64,000 bases of DNA from Xanthomonas cucurbitae (GCF_002939885.1 NZ_MDED01000019.1:1-64000); one strand, 5' to 3'. Positions 17,066 to 27,254 are shown, numbered from the stretch's first letter. The notes: generated by a model from the sequence alone, not told the origin. Numbers and translations are program-made.

Positions 17066-17169
17066 GCCGCGAAGGATACCAGCGCCCTGCGAAAGGCCGG
17101 TGCGCAGTGCCACTTCAGAAGACAGTGCTGCAACACGCAGCAGCCCGTGCGCGGCCGCTTGCGTCGTCG

Positions 17170-17199
17170 CCACCACGCCACGCATGCGCGGCGTGGTGG
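17170..17199 (-). terminator. stem-loop after der
   Basis: CCACCACGCC and GGCGTGGTGG form a 10-bp stem around a loop that is itself partly palindromic, starting just past the der stop codon. No T-run follows, so termination would need Rho or the stem protects the 3-prime end. Confidence 0.45.
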
Positions 17200-17204
17200 C
17201 GGAC

Positions 17205-18602
17205 TTACTTGCCCTTGACGTGCCGCATCAGGCGCCGCTTGCGCGCCACCTGGCGGTCGGTCAGCGGGTTCTTCTTGCCTTCGTACGGATTGGCACCTTC
17301 GCGGAAAATGAAACGCACCGGCGTGCCGACCAGCTTGAAACGCTTGCGGAAAAAGTTTTCCAGATAGCGCTTGTACGACTCCGGCAACACCTTCAGCCGC
17401 GTGCCATGCACGATGAAGGTTGGTGGGTTCGCACCGCCCGGATGCACGTAGCGCAGCTTGGAGACGTGGCCGCGGATGCTCGGCGGCGGATTGGTCTCGT
17501 AGGCGATTTCCAGCGCCTGGTTCACTTCGCTGGTGCTGAACTCGTGCGTTGCCGAGGCGTGTGCGCGGTGAATCGCCTGGAACAGTTCGCGCATGCCCGA
17601 ACCATGCAACGCGGAGATCCGCACCGCCTCGGCCCAGTTCACGAAGCCCAGCTTGCGCGAGAGCAGGTCTTCGGCCTGCGCCCGCTGGTAGTCGCTTTGC
17701 CCGTCCCACTTGTTGATCGCCACTACCAGCGCACGGCCGGCATCCAGGATCGCGCCAAGAATGGTCGCGTCCTGATCGGTCACGCCTTCGGTGGCATCGA
17801 GCATCAGCACTGCCACCTGGCATTGCTCGATCGCCTGCAACGTCTTGAACGCGCTGAACTTCTCCACCGCCTCTTCCACCTTGCCGCGACGGCGCAGGCC
17901 GGCGGTATCGATCAGGCGGTATTGGCGATTGTCGCGCTCCAGGTCCACCGCGATCGAATCGCGGGTGGTACCCGGTACATCGGAGGCGATCATGCGCTCC
18001 TCGCCCAGCAACCGGTTGACCAAGGTGGACTTGCCCACGTTCGGCCGACCCACGAAGGCGATGCGCACGCGCGCCGGGTCGTTGTCCAGCAACTCGCCGG
18101 AGCCTTCCTCCGGCAGCCGTGCACCGACTTCTTCGAGCAGCTCGTCGATGCCCTGCCGATGCGCGGCAGACAGCGCCACCACGTCGGAGAAGCCGTAGCG
18201 CGCAAACTCCGAGCGCACGGTCTCTTCGTCGGTGCCGTCGATCTTGTTGATGACCAGCACGGTCGGGCGGGCCAGCTTGCGCAGCCAGGCCAGGATCTCG
18301 TCGTCGAGGGAGGACGCACCTTCGCGGCCATCGACCATGAACAACACCAGATCCGCTTCGCCGGCGGCGGCACGCGCCTGACGCGCGGTGGCACCGGCCA
18401 GGCCTTCTTCCTCGCCGGCGATACCGCCGGTATCGACGACGATGAACGGTTGCTGCTCGTCGAGGCGGCAGACACCGTAATTGCGGTCGCGGGTGACGCC
18501 GGGCTGGTCGTGGACCAACGCGTCGCGGGTGCGCGTCAGCGCATTGAAGATGGTGGACTTGCCGACATTGGGCCGTCCAACCAGGGCGACCAGGGGCAGC
18601 AT
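17205..18602 (-). CDS. der: ribosome-assembly GTPase Der (EngA)
   Basis: A 465-residue tandem GTPase needed for 50S ribosomal subunit maturation. Two G domains are visible, each with GRPNVGKST (9-17 and again near 185), DTGG/DTAG G3 motifs and NKIDG / NKWDG G4 motifs, followed by the C-terminal KH-like domain. ATG at 18602 starts [11 protein letters not shown] as in all Der proteins. Last gene of the ndk-to-der minus-strand run, 10 bases after bamB, the order known from E. coli. Confidence 0.96.
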   Translation of the reverse strand: MLPLVALVGRPNVGKSTIFNALTRTRDALVHDQPGVTRDRNYGVCRLDEQQPFIVVDTGGIAGEEEGLAGATARQARAAAGEADLVLFMVDGREGASSLDDEILAWLRKLARPTVLVINKIDGTDEETVRSEFARYGFSDVVALSAAHRQGIDELLEEVGARLPEEGSGELLDNDPARVRIAFVGRPNVGKSTLVNRLLGEERMIASDVPGTTRDSIAVDLERDNRQYRLIDTAGLRRRGKVEEAVEKFSAFKTLQAIEQCQVAVLMLDATEGVTDQDATILGAILDAGRALVVAINKWDGQSDYQRAQAEDLLSRKLGFVNWAEAVRISALHGSGMRELFQAIHRAHASATHEFSTSEVNQALEIAYETNPPPSIRGHVSKLRYVHPGGANPPTFIVHGTRLKVLPESYKRYLENFFRKRFKLVGTPVRFIFREGANPYEGKKNPLTDRQVARKRRLMRHVKGK

Positions 18603-18612
18603 CGCAAGGTCC

Positions 18613-19830
18613 TTATTGTGCCAACCGGAAGGCGCTGAGATCGCCGTCGGTATTTTGTACCAGCAGAATGCCATCAACGACCTGTGGCTGCGCCAGCAGC
18701 GTGTCGCGTCCAGCGCGAGCGCGCGCGGCCAGTGCGCCATCGCTGAGCTTCAGCCAGTGCAGATAGCCCTTGTAGTCACCGACCACGGCATAGTCGCCCT
18801 GGATGGCCACACCGGTGAGCGAGCGGCGCGCCAAGGCCGCCTGCGACCACATCGCCGCACCGGTGGTCTTGTCCAGGCCCCATACCGAGCCGGCGTTGTC
18901 GGAGACCACCACCACGGCCGACGACACACCAACACCACCGGCGCCGCCATGATCGCGCGTCCACAGCGGACGGCCGCTCGGGCCTTCCAGCGCCAGGGTT
19001 TCGTTCTTGAAGCTGGTGGCATACAGCGTGGTGCCATCGAGCACCGGCGCACCATCCACGTCGGCCATGCGCTCCAGCTCGGTGCGACCTTCCGGCACGC
19101 CAATGGCCTGCTCCCACAACGGGCGGCCATCCTGCAGGGCCAGCGCGCTCAAGGTGCCGCTATCGTTGCCGACGAATACCACGCCCGGGCCGATGACGAT
19201 CGGCGCATTGCCGCGCACCGACAGGGTGGGGCCTTCCTCGGCATGGAACCAGCGACGTTCGCCGGTGGCGGCATCGAATGCAGTCACGCGGCCGTCGTTG
19301 CTGCGCACCAGCACCAGATTCTGCGCGATCGCCGGTGCGGCGATCACCTCATTGGGCACCTTGCCGCGCCACTTTTCAGTGCCGTCGGCCTGATTCAGGG
19401 CAATCACATCGCCAGACAGGCTACCGATCACCACCAGCCCCTCGCCCACCCCGGGACCACCGGACAGGCGCTGCTTGAACTTGCGGTCGTTACGCTCTTC
19501 CTTCTTGGGCTTGTATTCCCATACGCGCTTGCCGGTCTGCAGGTCCAGCGCCTGCACGCCGCCGGTGATCGCTGCGGCATACACCTTGCCGTCGGCCACG
19601 GCCGGTCGCTGACGCACGCCGATGTGCCCTTCGCCCTTGCCCACGCCAGTGGACCACAGCTTGTCGACCTTGACCGATGACTCGAAATCCACCAATTCCG
19701 CCGGTTCCTGCGCCTTCTTGGCCGCCGCATCCTTGCCCGCGAACCAGCCCTTGACGGTGCTGCAGCCAGCCAACGACACGCCCATCAGGGCAAGCAACGC
19801 CACGCGCTTGTACATATCGACCTGCTTCAT
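18613..19830 (-). CDS. bamB: outer membrane assembly lipoprotein BamB
   Basis: A 405-residue beta-propeller lipoprotein of the BAM complex, which inserts beta-barrel proteins in the outer membrane. A lipobox LAGC with C23 follows a hydrophobic signal; the rest is PQQ-like WD repeats, seen as recurring blades of the type [17 protein letters not shown] and [11 protein letters not shown] at 19830 overlaps the preceding stop by one base (TGATG); an internal ATG at 19815 would also leave a lipoprotein signal. Confidence 0.94.
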   Translation of the reverse strand: MKQVDMYKRVALLALMGVSLAGCSTVKGWFAGKDAAAKKAQEPAELVDFESSVKVDKLWSTGVGKGEGHIGVRQRPAVADGKVYAAAITGGVQALDLQTGKRVWEYKPKKEERNDRKFKQRLSGGPGVGEGLVVIGSLSGDVIALNQADGTEKWRGKVPNEVIAAPAIAQNLVLVRSNDGRVTAFDAATGERRWFHAEEGPTLSVRGNAPIVIGPGVVFVGNDSGTLSALALQDGRPLWEQAIGVPEGRTELERMADVDGAPVLDGTTLYATSFKNETLALEGPSGRPLWTRDHGGAGGVGVSSAVVVVSDNAGSVWGLDKTTGAAMWSQAALARRSLTGVAIQGDYAVVGDYKGYLHWLKLSDGALAARARAGRDTLLAQPQVVDGILLVQNTDGDLSAFRLAQ

Positions 19831-20468
19831 CAAATCTGCTCCGCCGGATCGGGCACCTTGCCGCCCACATCCATCAGCTTGGTTTCCAACAGCCGGCGCT
19901 GCGGCGAGGCCACGTCCACCGTGGTCAATGCCCGGGTATACAGGGCACGCGCATCTGTGGGCTTGCCCTGCGCAACCAGCGCATCGCCGCGAATCTCCAG
20001 GCTGGCATGGTCCTGCGCATCGGCCAGCAGCTTGATCGCTTCGTCCGGCTTGCCACTTTCGATCAGCACGCGCGCCAGGCGCTGCTGCACGACCTGCTTG
20101 AGCGCGCCTTCGGCCGGCACATCGCGCAAGGTCTTGATCGCTTCGGCATTCTTGCCGGCATCCACCTGGGCCTTGGCCAGACGCAGCGCCGCCAGCTCGG
20201 CATAGATGCCGCCCTTGCCGTCGTCCAGCGCCACGATGTCCTTGGCGGCCTTGTCCAGGTTCTTGGCCTGGATCGACTTCACCACTGCCTCGTAACGGGC
20301 ATTGGCCTCCACCAGTTCGGTGTTGGCACGCTTCTGCCACCACTGCCAACCCAGGATCAGTGCCAGGCCGAGCAGGACGCCGCCCACCAGGCCCGCACCA
20401 TTCTTTCTCAACCAGGACCGAACCCGTTCGCCTTGTTCGTGTTCGTCCAGCAGATCGTCGATCGCCAT
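19830..20468 (-). CDS. YfgM-like tetratricopeptide protein
   Basis: A 212-residue protein with a cytoplasmic N-tail (IDDLLDEHEQGERVRSWLRKNG), one membrane helix (about 26-43) and a periplasmic TPR-like domain. This is the YfgM family, an ancillary SecYEG/PpiD-associated factor involved in periplasmic chaperone traffic. Its place directly before bamB and der is the E. coli order, which strengthens the call. Confidence 0.85.
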   Translation of the reverse strand: MAIDDLLDEHEQGERVRSWLRKNGAGLVGGVLLGLALILGWQWWQKRANTELVEANARYEAVVKSIQAKNLDKAAKDIVALDDGKGGIYAELAALRLAKAQVDAGKNAEAIKTLRDVPAEGALKQVVQQRLARVLIESGKPDEAIKLLADAQDHASLEIRGDALVAQGKPTDARALYTRALTTVDVASPQRRLLETKLMDVGGKVPDPAEQI

Positions 20469-20538
20469 GCGTACTCTCGCTCCGTCATCCCGGAGGCGCG
20501 GAACATCAAAAGGGAAAAATGAAAAACCGCAGTCCGCT

Positions 20539-21393
20539 TCACTCGGAAGCAGGCACCACGGAGCCATCGGAGGATACCGCAAAACGTGCCACGTTCGCGC
20601 GCTGGAACGGTTTCACATCGACGATACTGCCGCCTTGCTGAACCTCTACCGCCGAGGCGTTGCCCAGCACGATGCGGCCCACCTGGCCCGGCGCATAGTT
20701 GCGGCGCTCGCCGGCATGGATCAATGCTTTCTCGACCGCACTGCCATCCGGCGCCAGGATCTGCACCCAACTATCGCCACTGAAACTCAGCGAAAGGCTG
20801 CCAGCCTGTGCTGCGCTTGGCGCCTGCTCGGCTGCCGGGGTGGCGCTTGGCACGGGCGTCATCGAGGCGATGTAGGGCGCAGCCCGCTCGCGCGGCACAG
20901 TGGCCGGCTGTGCTGCGGAGGCCGTGCCCCGGGTGTTGGCGGCCACCGGCATGCTGTCCAGCGACACGGTGCTCGGCGCCTTGCCATCCAGGTGCGAGCG
21001 GGTCGCATACCAGACCGGCACCGCAAACACGCCGGTAATGACGACATACATCGCCTTGCGCGCCGTGCTTTCGACAATGCGACGCGCGCGTGGCGTATGG
21101 GTATGGCTGACCAGCTTGACCGGTTCGACCGGGGCAATGGTGGCCTGCTGCAACAACGGCTCCAGATCGACCCGCAGCAGACGCGCATAGCTGCGTAACT
21201 GACCACGCACGAAGACCGGCGCGCCCAGACGCTGCCAGTCTTCCTGCTCCAGCGAACGCACCACATGCGCCGGCATGCGCAACTTGCCGGCCACCTCGTC
21301 CAGGCTCAGACCTGACGCTTCGCGCGCCTCGCGCAGATGCTGTCCGCAGCCCTTTTCCTGCTCGAAAGGGTTCGGATTGGAATCACTGATCAC
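20539..21393 (-). CDS. rodZ: cell-shape protein RodZ
   Basis: A 284-residue protein with an N-terminal Xre-like helix-turn-helix (about 17-78, LREAREASGLSLDEVA and PVFVRGQLRSYARLL), a membrane helix (about 113-131), a Pro/Ala-rich linker and a C-terminal beta domain (about 197-275, LSFSGDSWVQILAPDG). RodZ links MreB filaments to the envelope. The GTG start at 21393 overlaps the pilF stop (GTGA). Neighbouring ispG and hisS, common in this operon in other gammaproteobacteria, are absent. Confidence 0.9.
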   Translation of the reverse strand: MISDSNPNPFEQEKGCGQHLREAREASGLSLDEVAGKLRMPAHVVRSLEQEDWQRLGAPVFVRGQLRSYARLLRVDLEPLLQQATIAPVEPVKLVSHTHTPRARRIVESTARKAMYVVITGVFAVPVWYATRSHLDGKAPSTVSLDSMPVAANTRGTASAAQPATVPRERAAPYIASMTPVPSATPAAEQAPSAAQAGSLSLSFSGDSWVQILAPDGSAVEKALIHAGERRNYAPGQVGRIVLGNASAVEVQQGGSIVDVKPFQRANVARFAVSSDGSVVPASE

Positions 21394-22202
21394 AATGCAT
21401 TGGCCCCGGGGTGAGCGGTCGCTGCGTCAGGAAATTCCTTGACCAACCGCTGTTGGTAACGGCTGGCAGCTACCTTGTCGCCCAGCCCTTGCTCAATCTG
21501 AATGGCGAGTTGTAACACGGATGCCGTTGCCGGTGCAGCCGCAAGCCTCCGTTCGACAAACGCGCGTGCCTCGAAAAAGTTGCGCCGACCCGTTTCCAGC
21601 CGCGCCATCGACTCGAGCGCGTAGGGGTTGTTCGGATCGATGTCCAATGCCTTGCGCAGATCGCCCAGCGCACGTTCGGATTGACCTGCCTTTAGTGCGC
21701 AACCGCCGGCATTTCCCAGTGCCGACGCTGGCGAGGCGTACGCTCTGTCGGCCAAGGCACGATCGAACCAGGCAAGCGACTCGCCAGGTGAGCCGTTGGC
21801 ACACAACCAGGCGCCGTAGTTGTTGAGAATGTCACCGCGCTGGGGAGCCAGTTCGGCAGCGCGACGGTAGGAAGCGCCAGCGCCGGCCATATCGCCCCTG
21901 CCCCCCTGGATCAGGGCCAGCATGCCAAGGGCATCCACCGACTGCGGATCTTTCTTCAACGCGGCCCGAACCTGTTCCTCGGCGCCAGCGTAATCGCCGG
22001 TCTGCAGCCGATTGTTGGCAAGGCCCAGCTTCTCCTGCACCGCGAGGCGGCTCTTGGTGGCCTTGCCATCGCGGAACGAATACACCGGCGCCACTTCTTC
22101 AACGCTTTCGGCCACACCGGCCTTGGGATTGCGCCAACCGCAGCCAACCGCGCACAACGCGATCGCCACGGCCGCCATTAACGCGAATTCACGCTGCCGC
22201 AT
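21390..22202 (-). CDS. pilF: type IV pilus biogenesis lipoprotein PilF (PilW)
   Basis: A 270-residue TPR lipoprotein that promotes assembly of the PilQ secretin. A signal with lipobox AVGC (C21) is followed by TPR repeats (for example [19 protein letters not shown] and [20 protein letters not shown]). The start at 22202 lies 14 bases inside rlmN. The rlmN-pilF-rodZ order is the usual Pseudomonas/Xanthomonas arrangement. Confidence 0.9.
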   Translation of the reverse strand: MRQREFALMAAVAIALCAVGCGWRNPKAGVAESVEEVAPVYSFRDGKATKSRLAVQEKLGLANNRLQTGDYAGAEEQVRAALKKDPQSVDALGMLALIQGGRGDMAGAGASYRRAAELAPQRGDILNNYGAWLCANGSPGESLAWFDRALADRAYASPASALGNAGGCALKAGQSERALGDLRKALDIDPNNPYALESMARLETGRRNFFEARAFVERRLAAAPATASVLQLAIQIEQGLGDKVAASRYQQRLVKEFPDAATAHPGANAL

Positions 22203-23409
22203 CTCGATCGGCCTGCCCTTCCAATGTGCGGCGGAACTCCGCCTGGCGACGGGTGCGGTCCATGACCTGGCCCTTGAGCTGCCCGCAGGCTGCGTCGATG
22301 TCGTCGCCGCGGGTACGGCGCACCATCGTCAGCACCTGTGCGTCGAGCAGGATCTTCTGGAATGCGCGAATCTCCGTCTCGCCGGAGCGCTCATAGCGCG
22401 TGCCGGGGAACGGGTTGAACGGAATCAGGTTGACCTTGCCGGCATCCTTGGATTGCACCGCATTGTCGAACTGACGCATCAACCGGGCCAGCTGCCGCGC
22501 ATGTTCCGGCTGGTCGTTGATGCCTTTCATCAAGGTGTATTCGAAGGTCACCGAATCGCGCTTCTTGCTGCCGCGCAGGTAGCGGGCGCAGGACTCCATC
22601 AACTCCGCGATCGGGTACTTCTTGTTCAGCGGCACCAGGCTCTCGCGCAGGGTGTCGTTGGCCGCATGCAGCGACACCGCCAGCGAGACATCGCTTTCGG
22701 TGGACAACCGGTCGATCATCGGTACCAGGCCAGAAGTGGACAGCGTCACCCGCTTGCTGGCCAAGCCGTAGCCCAGATCGTCGCGCATCACGCTCATCGC
22801 GCGCACGACGTTGTCGAAATTCATCAGCGGCTCGCCCATGCCCATCATCACCACGTTGGTGAGGCGGCGCCAGCCTTTGGCAGCACTGCCGTGCGGCACG
22901 TTGCCCAGATGGCGCGCCGCCACCCACACCTGCCCGATGATCTCGGCAGTGGTCAGGTTGCGGTTGAAGCCCTGGGTGGCGGTCGAACAGAACGTGCAGT
23001 TCAGGCCGCAACCAACCTGGGAGGACACGCATAGCGTGCCGCGGCCCTTGTCGGGGATGTAGACCGTCTCGATCGCATTCTTGCCGTCGGTGCCCATGGC
23101 CAGCAGCCACTTGTGGGTACCGTCGGTGGAGGGCTTGTCGAAGACCACATTCGGGACCAGCACCTCGGCATGCTGGTGCAGCTTCGCACGCAATGCCTTG
23201 CCGAGGTCGGTCATCTGGTCGAAATCGGCGACGTAGCGGTGGTGGATCCACTTCATCACTTGGTGGGCACGGTAGCGCGCTTCGCCGAGCGTGTCGGCGA
23301 AGAAGCGCTCCAGTCCCTCGCGATCGAGGTCGAGCAGGTTCTGCTTGCGCACCGGTGCTGCGGGGACGGGAGCGTCCTGCAGCACGGAGGGGATCACGAC
23401 CTCATTCAC
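22189..23409 (-). CDS. rlmN: dual-specificity 23S rRNA / tRNA adenine-C2 methyltransferase
   Basis: A 406-residue radical SAM methyltransferase that makes m2A2503 in 23S rRNA and m2A37 in tRNAs. The [4Fe-4S] motif is C134-x3-C138-x2-C141; [13 protein letters not shown] and the C-terminal CGQLKG segment with the methyl-carrying cysteine are present. Standard length. It starts 18 bases after the ndk stop. Confidence 0.96.
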   Translation of the reverse strand: MNEVVIPSVLQDAPVPAAPVRKQNLLDLDREGLERFFADTLGEARYRAHQVMKWIHHRYVADFDQMTDLGKALRAKLHQHAEVLVPNVVFDKPSTDGTHKWLLAMGTDGKNAIETVYIPDKGRGTLCVSSQVGCGLNCTFCSTATQGFNRNLTTAEIIGQVWVAARHLGNVPHGSAAKGWRRLTNVVMMGMGEPLMNFDNVVRAMSVMRDDLGYGLASKRVTLSTSGLVPMIDRLSTESDVSLAVSLHAANDTLRESLVPLNKKYPIAELMESCARYLRGSKKRDSVTFEYTLMKGINDQPEHARQLARLMRQFDNAVQSKDAGKVNLIPFNPFPGTRYERSGETEIRAFQKILLDAQVLTMVRRTRGDDIDAACGQLKGQVMDRTRRQAEFRRTLEGQADRDAAA

Positions 23410-23427
23410 GATTCGACTCTCTCGGCC

Positions 23428-23853
23428 TCAGCGCGAGACCACTTCGGTAGCGGCAAAGAAATACGCCACCTCATTGGCAGCGTTCTCGACCGAGTCCGAG
23501 CCGTGGGCGGCATTGGCATCGATCGAATCGGCGAAGTCGGCGCGGATGGTGCCCGGCGCAGCGTCCTTCGGGTTGGTGGCACCCAGCAGGTCGCGGTGCG
23601 CGGCAACGGCGTTCTCGCCTTCCAGCGCCTGGATCATCACGGGGCCGGAAATCATGAACTCGACCAGCGCGTTGAAGAACGGACGCTCGCGGTGCACGGC
23701 GTAGAAGCCTTCGGCTTCACGGCGCGACAGCTGCTTGTACTTGGCGGCCACGACCTTCAGGCCGGCCTTTTCGAAGCGGCTGTAGATTTCGCCGATGACG
23801 TTCTTGGCGACGGCGTCGGGCTTGATGATGGACAGGGTGCGCTCCAGCGCCAT
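23428..23853 (-). CDS. ndk: nucleoside diphosphate kinase
   Basis: A 141-residue NDK that balances nucleoside triphosphate pools. The active-site histidine is H117 in NAAHGSDS, and the nucleotide-binding KPDAV motif is at 11-15. GGAG precedes ATG 23853. It heads the ndk-rlmN-pilF-rodZ-yfgM-bamB-der run. An intrinsic terminator facing the same way lies 47 bases upstream of its start. Confidence 0.97.
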   Translation of the reverse strand: MALERTLSIIKPDAVAKNVIGEIYSRFEKAGLKVVAAKYKQLSRREAEGFYAVHRERPFFNALVEFMISGPVMIQALEGENAVAAHRDLLGATNPKDAAPGTIRADFADSIDANAAHGSDSVENAANEVAYFFAATEVVSR

Positions 23854-23899
23854 GGGAATTCTCCGTTGGGCGGGCCACTGAAGGCCCGAGGTTATCATG

Positions 23900-23924
23900 A
23901 AAAAAACCCGCGTCAAAACGCGGG
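23900..23924 (-). terminator. intrinsic terminator upstream of ndk
   Basis: CCCGCGT-TTTG-ACGCGGG on the minus strand followed by seven T (23906-23900). It ends a transcript that begins between here and the tetR start, and would separate or attenuate transcription into ndk. Confidence 0.85.
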
Positions 23925-24008
23925 CTTAGGCTTCTTTGCGATGGTCAATTCTATCTCGTTGGCTATTTGTTTGCATACCGCCCACTGAATCGTGCTGCAG
24001 CGCCGCAT
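23913..24008 (-). CDS. possible 31-residue ORF ending in the terminator
   Basis: ATG at 24008 opens 31 codons ending KKPKPAF with the stop inside the terminator loop, a layout often seen at true gene ends. It faces away from the tetR gene and shares the 24033-24052 operator region. No ribosome site is clear and no family is recognised, so the transcript could equally be a small RNA. Confidence 0.3.
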   Translation of the reverse strand: MRRCSTIQWAVCKQIANEIELTIAKKPKPAF

Positions 24009-24029
24009 GACCGGGCGCACTGCTGGCCC

Positions 24030-24052
24030 TAGAATCAAACAATCGTTTGATT
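24030..24052. promoter_or_regulatory. PsrA-like operator over the tetR promoter
   Basis: AATCAAAC-AATC-GTTTGATT (24033-24052) is a perfect 8-bp inverted repeat matching the PsrA/FadR-type motif CAAAC-N2-4-GTTTG. It overlaps a -10-like TAGAAT (24030-24035) in front of the regulator, so autorepression is likely. Confidence 0.75.
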
Positions 24053-24068
24053 GAGCCTGACCCGACGC

Positions 24069-24701
24069 ATGCCCAAGCCAGCCCACTTCTCCACCAAGGA
24101 CCGCATTCTCGGCGCGGCCGAGGAGCTGTTTGCCCAGCATGGATTCGCCGGTACCTCGTTGCGCCAGCTCACCACCCAGGCCGACGTCAACATCGCTGCG
24201 GTCAACTACCACTTCGGCTCCAAGGAAAACCTGGTCAACGAGGTGTTCCGCCGGCGCATGGACGAGATGACCAGCGCACGACTGCAGCAGCTGGAAGCGG
24301 CGAAGAAGTCACAGCCCGGCGAACTCACCGCGGTCCTGGCGGCGTTCGTAGAGCCTGCGCTGGCGATGGCGCAGGACCGCCAGAACGGCGGCGCCTTCGT
24401 GCGCGTGATCGCGCGCGCCTACGCCGAAAAGAACGACAACCTGCGCAAGTTCCTGTCCGACCACTACGGGCACGTGCTGCGTGAATTCGGCAAGGCCATC
24501 GCCGCCTGCGTGCCGGGGCTGAGCAAGGAGGAACTGTACTGGCGCCTGGACTTCCTGGCCGGTGCGCTCACCTATGCGATGGCCGACTTCGGCCTCATCA
24601 AGCGCCCGGCCGGCGTCAGCGAGGCCGACCACCGCGCCCGCGCGGCGCGCGAACTCATCCGTTTCGCGGAACCCGGTTTCCGCGCTCATTCCACACCGTA
24701 A
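24069..24701 (+). CDS. TetR-family regulator, PsrA-like
   Basis: A 210-residue TetR protein with the N-terminal helix-turn-helix (about 10-55: ILGAAEELFAQHGFAGTSLRQLTTQADVN, then YHFGSKENL) and a C-terminal ligand domain of the PsrA/CerR type. PsrA proteins sense long-chain fatty acids and repress beta-oxidation genes; here a PsrA-like operator overlaps the promoter and the next genes encode beta-oxidation enzymes 24 bases downstream. ATG 24069 is chosen over an in-frame TTG at 24051 inside the operator. Confidence 0.82.
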   Translation: MPKPAHFSTKDRILGAAEELFAQHGFAGTSLRQLTTQADVNIAAVNYHFGSKENLVNEVFRRRMDEMTSARLQQLEAAKKSQPGELTAVLAAFVEPALAMAQDRQNGGAFVRVIARAYAEKNDNLRKFLSDHYGHVLREFGKAIAACVPGLSKEELYWRLDFLAGALTYAMADFGLIKRPAGVSEADHRARAARELIRFAEPGFRAHSTP

Positions 24702-24725
24702 ACGTTCCACCAAGAGGCTATTGCC

Positions 24726-27098
24726 ATGTCCAATCCGTTGCTAGTTCGTCGCGCCGCCGTGCTCGGTGCCGGCGTCATGGGCGCGCAGATCGCCGCCCAC
24801 CTCACCAATGCCGGTGTCGATACCGTGCTGTTCGACCTGCCCGCCAAGGATGGTCCGGCCGACGGCATCGTGCTCAAGGCCATTGCCAACCTCGGCAAGC
24901 TCAGCCCTGCCCCGCTCGCCAGCAAGGCGTTGGCCGAAGCGATCACCCCGGCCAATTATGAGAGCGGCCTGGAGCAGTTGCGCGACTGCGATCTCATCAT
25001 CGAAGCGATCGCCGAGCGGATGGACTGGAAGCAGGACTTGTACAAGAAGATCGCGCCGTTTGTCTCCGAGCAGGCGGTGCTGGCCTCCAACACTTCCGGC
25101 TTGGGCATCAACAAGCTGTCCGACGTGCTGCCCGAGCAGCTGCGCCACCGTTTCTGCGGCGTCCACTTCTTCAACCCGCCGCGCTACATGCACCTGGCCG
25201 AGCTGATCCCGGCCAAGGGCACCGACAAGGCCGTGCTGGAAGGGCTGGAAGCGTTCCTGGTCACTACCCTGGGCAAGGGCGTGGTGTATGCGAAGGACAC
25301 CCCGAACTTCATCGGCAACCGCATCGGCGTGTTCTCGATCCTGTCCACCATCCACCACACGCAGGAATTCGGCCTGGGCTTCGACGAAGTGGATGGCCTG
25401 ACCGGCCCCTTGGTCGGCCGCCCGAAGTCGGCGACCTACCGCACCTCGGACGTGGTTGGCCTGGACACCATGGCGCACGTCATCAAGACCATGGGCGACA
25501 CCCTGCCGGACGATCCGTGGCACCAATACTTCACCTCACCGAAGTGGCTGGACGCGCTGATCGCCAAGGGTGCGCTGGGCCAGAAGGTTGGCGCCGGTAT
25601 CTTCCGCAAGGTCGGCAAGGACATCGTGGTGCTGGACCTGGAGAAACAGGACTACAGGGCTGCCGATCGTAGCGCCGCACCGGAAGTGGTCGAGATCCTC
25701 AAGATCAAGAACCCGGCCGAAAAGTTCGCCAAGCTGCGTGAAAGCCAGCACCCGCAGACGCAGTTCCTGTGGGCCACCTTCCGCGACCTGTTCCACTACA
25801 GCGCCTATCACCTGGCCGATATCGCCGAAACCGCGCGCGATGTGGACCTGGCCATCCGCTGGGGCTACGGCTGGTCGCTCGGCCCGTTCGAAACCTGGCA
25901 GGCCGCCGGCTGGAAGCAGGTGGCGCAGTGGATTGCCGAAGATATCTCCAACGGCAAGAGCATGAGCAGCGCGCCGTTGCCGAACTGGGTATTCGATGGT
26001 CGCGATGGCGTGCATGGCGCGGAAGGCTCGTACAGTCCGGCACGCGACGCCAAGCTACCGCGCTCCGCGTTGCCGGTGTACAAGCGCCAGCGTTTCCCGG
26101 ACCCGCTGCTGGGCGAGAAGTTCTCGCCGGGCGAGACCGTGTTCGAAAACGACGGCGTGCGCATGTGGCACGACGGCGACGATGTCGCCGTGGTCAGCTT
26201 CAAGACCAAGATGAACACCGTCTCCGACCACGTGCTCAATGGCCTTCAGGAAGTGGTGGGCCGCGCGGAGAAGGATTTTGCCGGCCTGGTGATCTGGCAG
26301 CAGAAGGAACCCTTCTCCGCCGGTGCCGATCTGGCTGGCGCGCTGGGCCTGCTGCAGGCCGGCAAGGTGGACGCGTTCGAAGCCCTGGTCGCCAATTTCC
26401 AGGCCACCAGCCAACGCATCAAGTATTCGCAGGTGCCGGTGATTTCGGCGGTGCGCGGCTTGGCACTGGGCGGCGGTTGCGAATTCCAGATGCACAGTGC
26501 CAAGACCGTGGCCTCACTGGAGAGCTATATCGGCCTGGTGGAAGCCGGCGTCGGCCTGCTGCCGGCCGGTGGCGGCCTGAAAGAGCTTGCGGTGCGCGCC
26601 TCGGTGGCGGCGGGTCCAGGCGGCGATGTGTTCGCCGAGCTGAAGAAGACCTTCGAAACCGTGGCAATGGCCAAGGTCTCCAACTCAGCGGTCAATGCGC
26701 AGGAGCTGGGCCTGCTGCGCGCCACCGACAAGATCGTCTTCAACAGCTATGAGGCACTGCACATCGCCAAGGCCGAAGCGCGTGCGCTTGCTGAAGGTGG
26801 CTACCGCGCCCCGCTGCCGGCACGCCGCATCCAGGTGGCCGGCGATGTGGGTATCGCCACCTTCAAGATGTTGCTGGTCAACATGCTGGAAGGCCGCTTC
26901 ATCAGCGAATACGACTACGAGATCGCCACCCGCATCGCCACGGTGGTCTGCGGCGGCGAAGTCGATCGCGGCGCGCTGGTGGACGAAGAATGGCTACTCA
27001 AGCTGGAGCGCAAACACTTCGTCGAACTGGCCCAGCAGGAAAAAACCCAGGCGCGGATTGGGCACATGTTGAAGACCGGCAAGCCGTTGAGGAACTGA
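24726..27098 (+). CDS. 3-hydroxyacyl-CoA dehydrogenase / enoyl-CoA hydratase fusion (FadN-like)
   Basis: A 790-residue bifunctional beta-oxidation enzyme. The dehydrogenase is first: NAD motif GAGVMGAQIA (about 15-24), then FCGVHFFNPPRYMHL and TPNFIGNRIG. An enoyl-CoA hydratase/isomerase domain follows (about 475-700) with the oxyanion-hole segments FSAGADL and RGLALGGGCEF. This order is opposite to E. coli FadB and matches Bacillus FadN. It oxidises 3-hydroxyacyl-CoA and hydrates enoyl-CoA. The AGAGG site lies 9 bases before ATG 24726. Probably one operon with the TetR gene and the thiolase. Confidence 0.88.
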   Translation: MSNPLLVRRAAVLGAGVMGAQIAAHLTNAGVDTVLFDLPAKDGPADGIVLKAIANLGKLSPAPLASKALAEAITPANYESGLEQLRDCDLIIEAIAERMDWKQDLYKKIAPFVSEQAVLASNTSGLGINKLSDVLPEQLRHRFCGVHFFNPPRYMHLAELIPAKGTDKAVLEGLEAFLVTTLGKGVVYAKDTPNFIGNRIGVFSILSTIHHTQEFGLGFDEVDGLTGPLVGRPKSATYRTSDVVGLDTMAHVIKTMGDTLPDDPWHQYFTSPKWLDALIAKGALGQKVGAGIFRKVGKDIVVLDLEKQDYRAADRSAAPEVVEILKIKNPAEKFAKLRESQHPQTQFLWATFRDLFHYSAYHLADIAETARDVDLAIRWGYGWSLGPFETWQAAGWKQVAQWIAEDISNGKSMSSAPLPNWVFDGRDGVHGAEGSYSPARDAKLPRSALPVYKRQRFPDPLLGEKFSPGETVFENDGVRMWHDGDDVAVVSFKTKMNTVSDHVLNGLQEVVGRAEKDFAGLVIWQQKEPFSAGADLAGALGLLQAGKVDAFEALVANFQATSQRIKYSQVPVISAVRGLALGGGCEFQMHSAKTVASLESYIGLVEAGVGLLPAGGGLKELAVRASVAAGPGGDVFAELKKTFETVAMAKVSNSAVNAQELGLLRATDKIVFNSYEALHIAKAEARALAEGGYRAPLPARRIQVAGDVGIATFKMLLVNMLEGRFISEYDYEIATRIATVVCGGEVDRGALVDEEWLLKLERKHFVELAQQEKTQARIGHMLKTGKPLRN

Positions 27099-27236
27099 GA
27101 ATCGGGAGTGGGGAATCGGGAATGGGTAAACCCCCAACCGACTCCCCGCTTCTCCCAATTATCTGCCGGGTAATGAAGATGGCGAACTCAGGCGAATCCG
27201 CACTTGCGATTCCCGATTCCCGATTCTCGATTCCCG
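27099..27236. repeat. GGGAATCGGGAATGGG-type inverted repeat, copy 1
   Basis: The left arm (27099-27127) carries GAATCGGGAGTGGGGAATCG and the right arm (27208-27236) its approximate complement, CGATTCCCGATTCCCGATTC. It fills the gap between the dehydrogenase fusion and the thiolase. Similar elements occur at 58392 and 61485. Confidence 0.75.
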
Positions 27237-27254
27237 GCTATCGGAGATAGCCAA

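Noticed and set aside
27099..27236. GGGAATCGGG repeats considered as a CRISPR array
   Set aside because: Repeat units are contiguous, degenerate and inverted, with no regular spacers and no cas genes.
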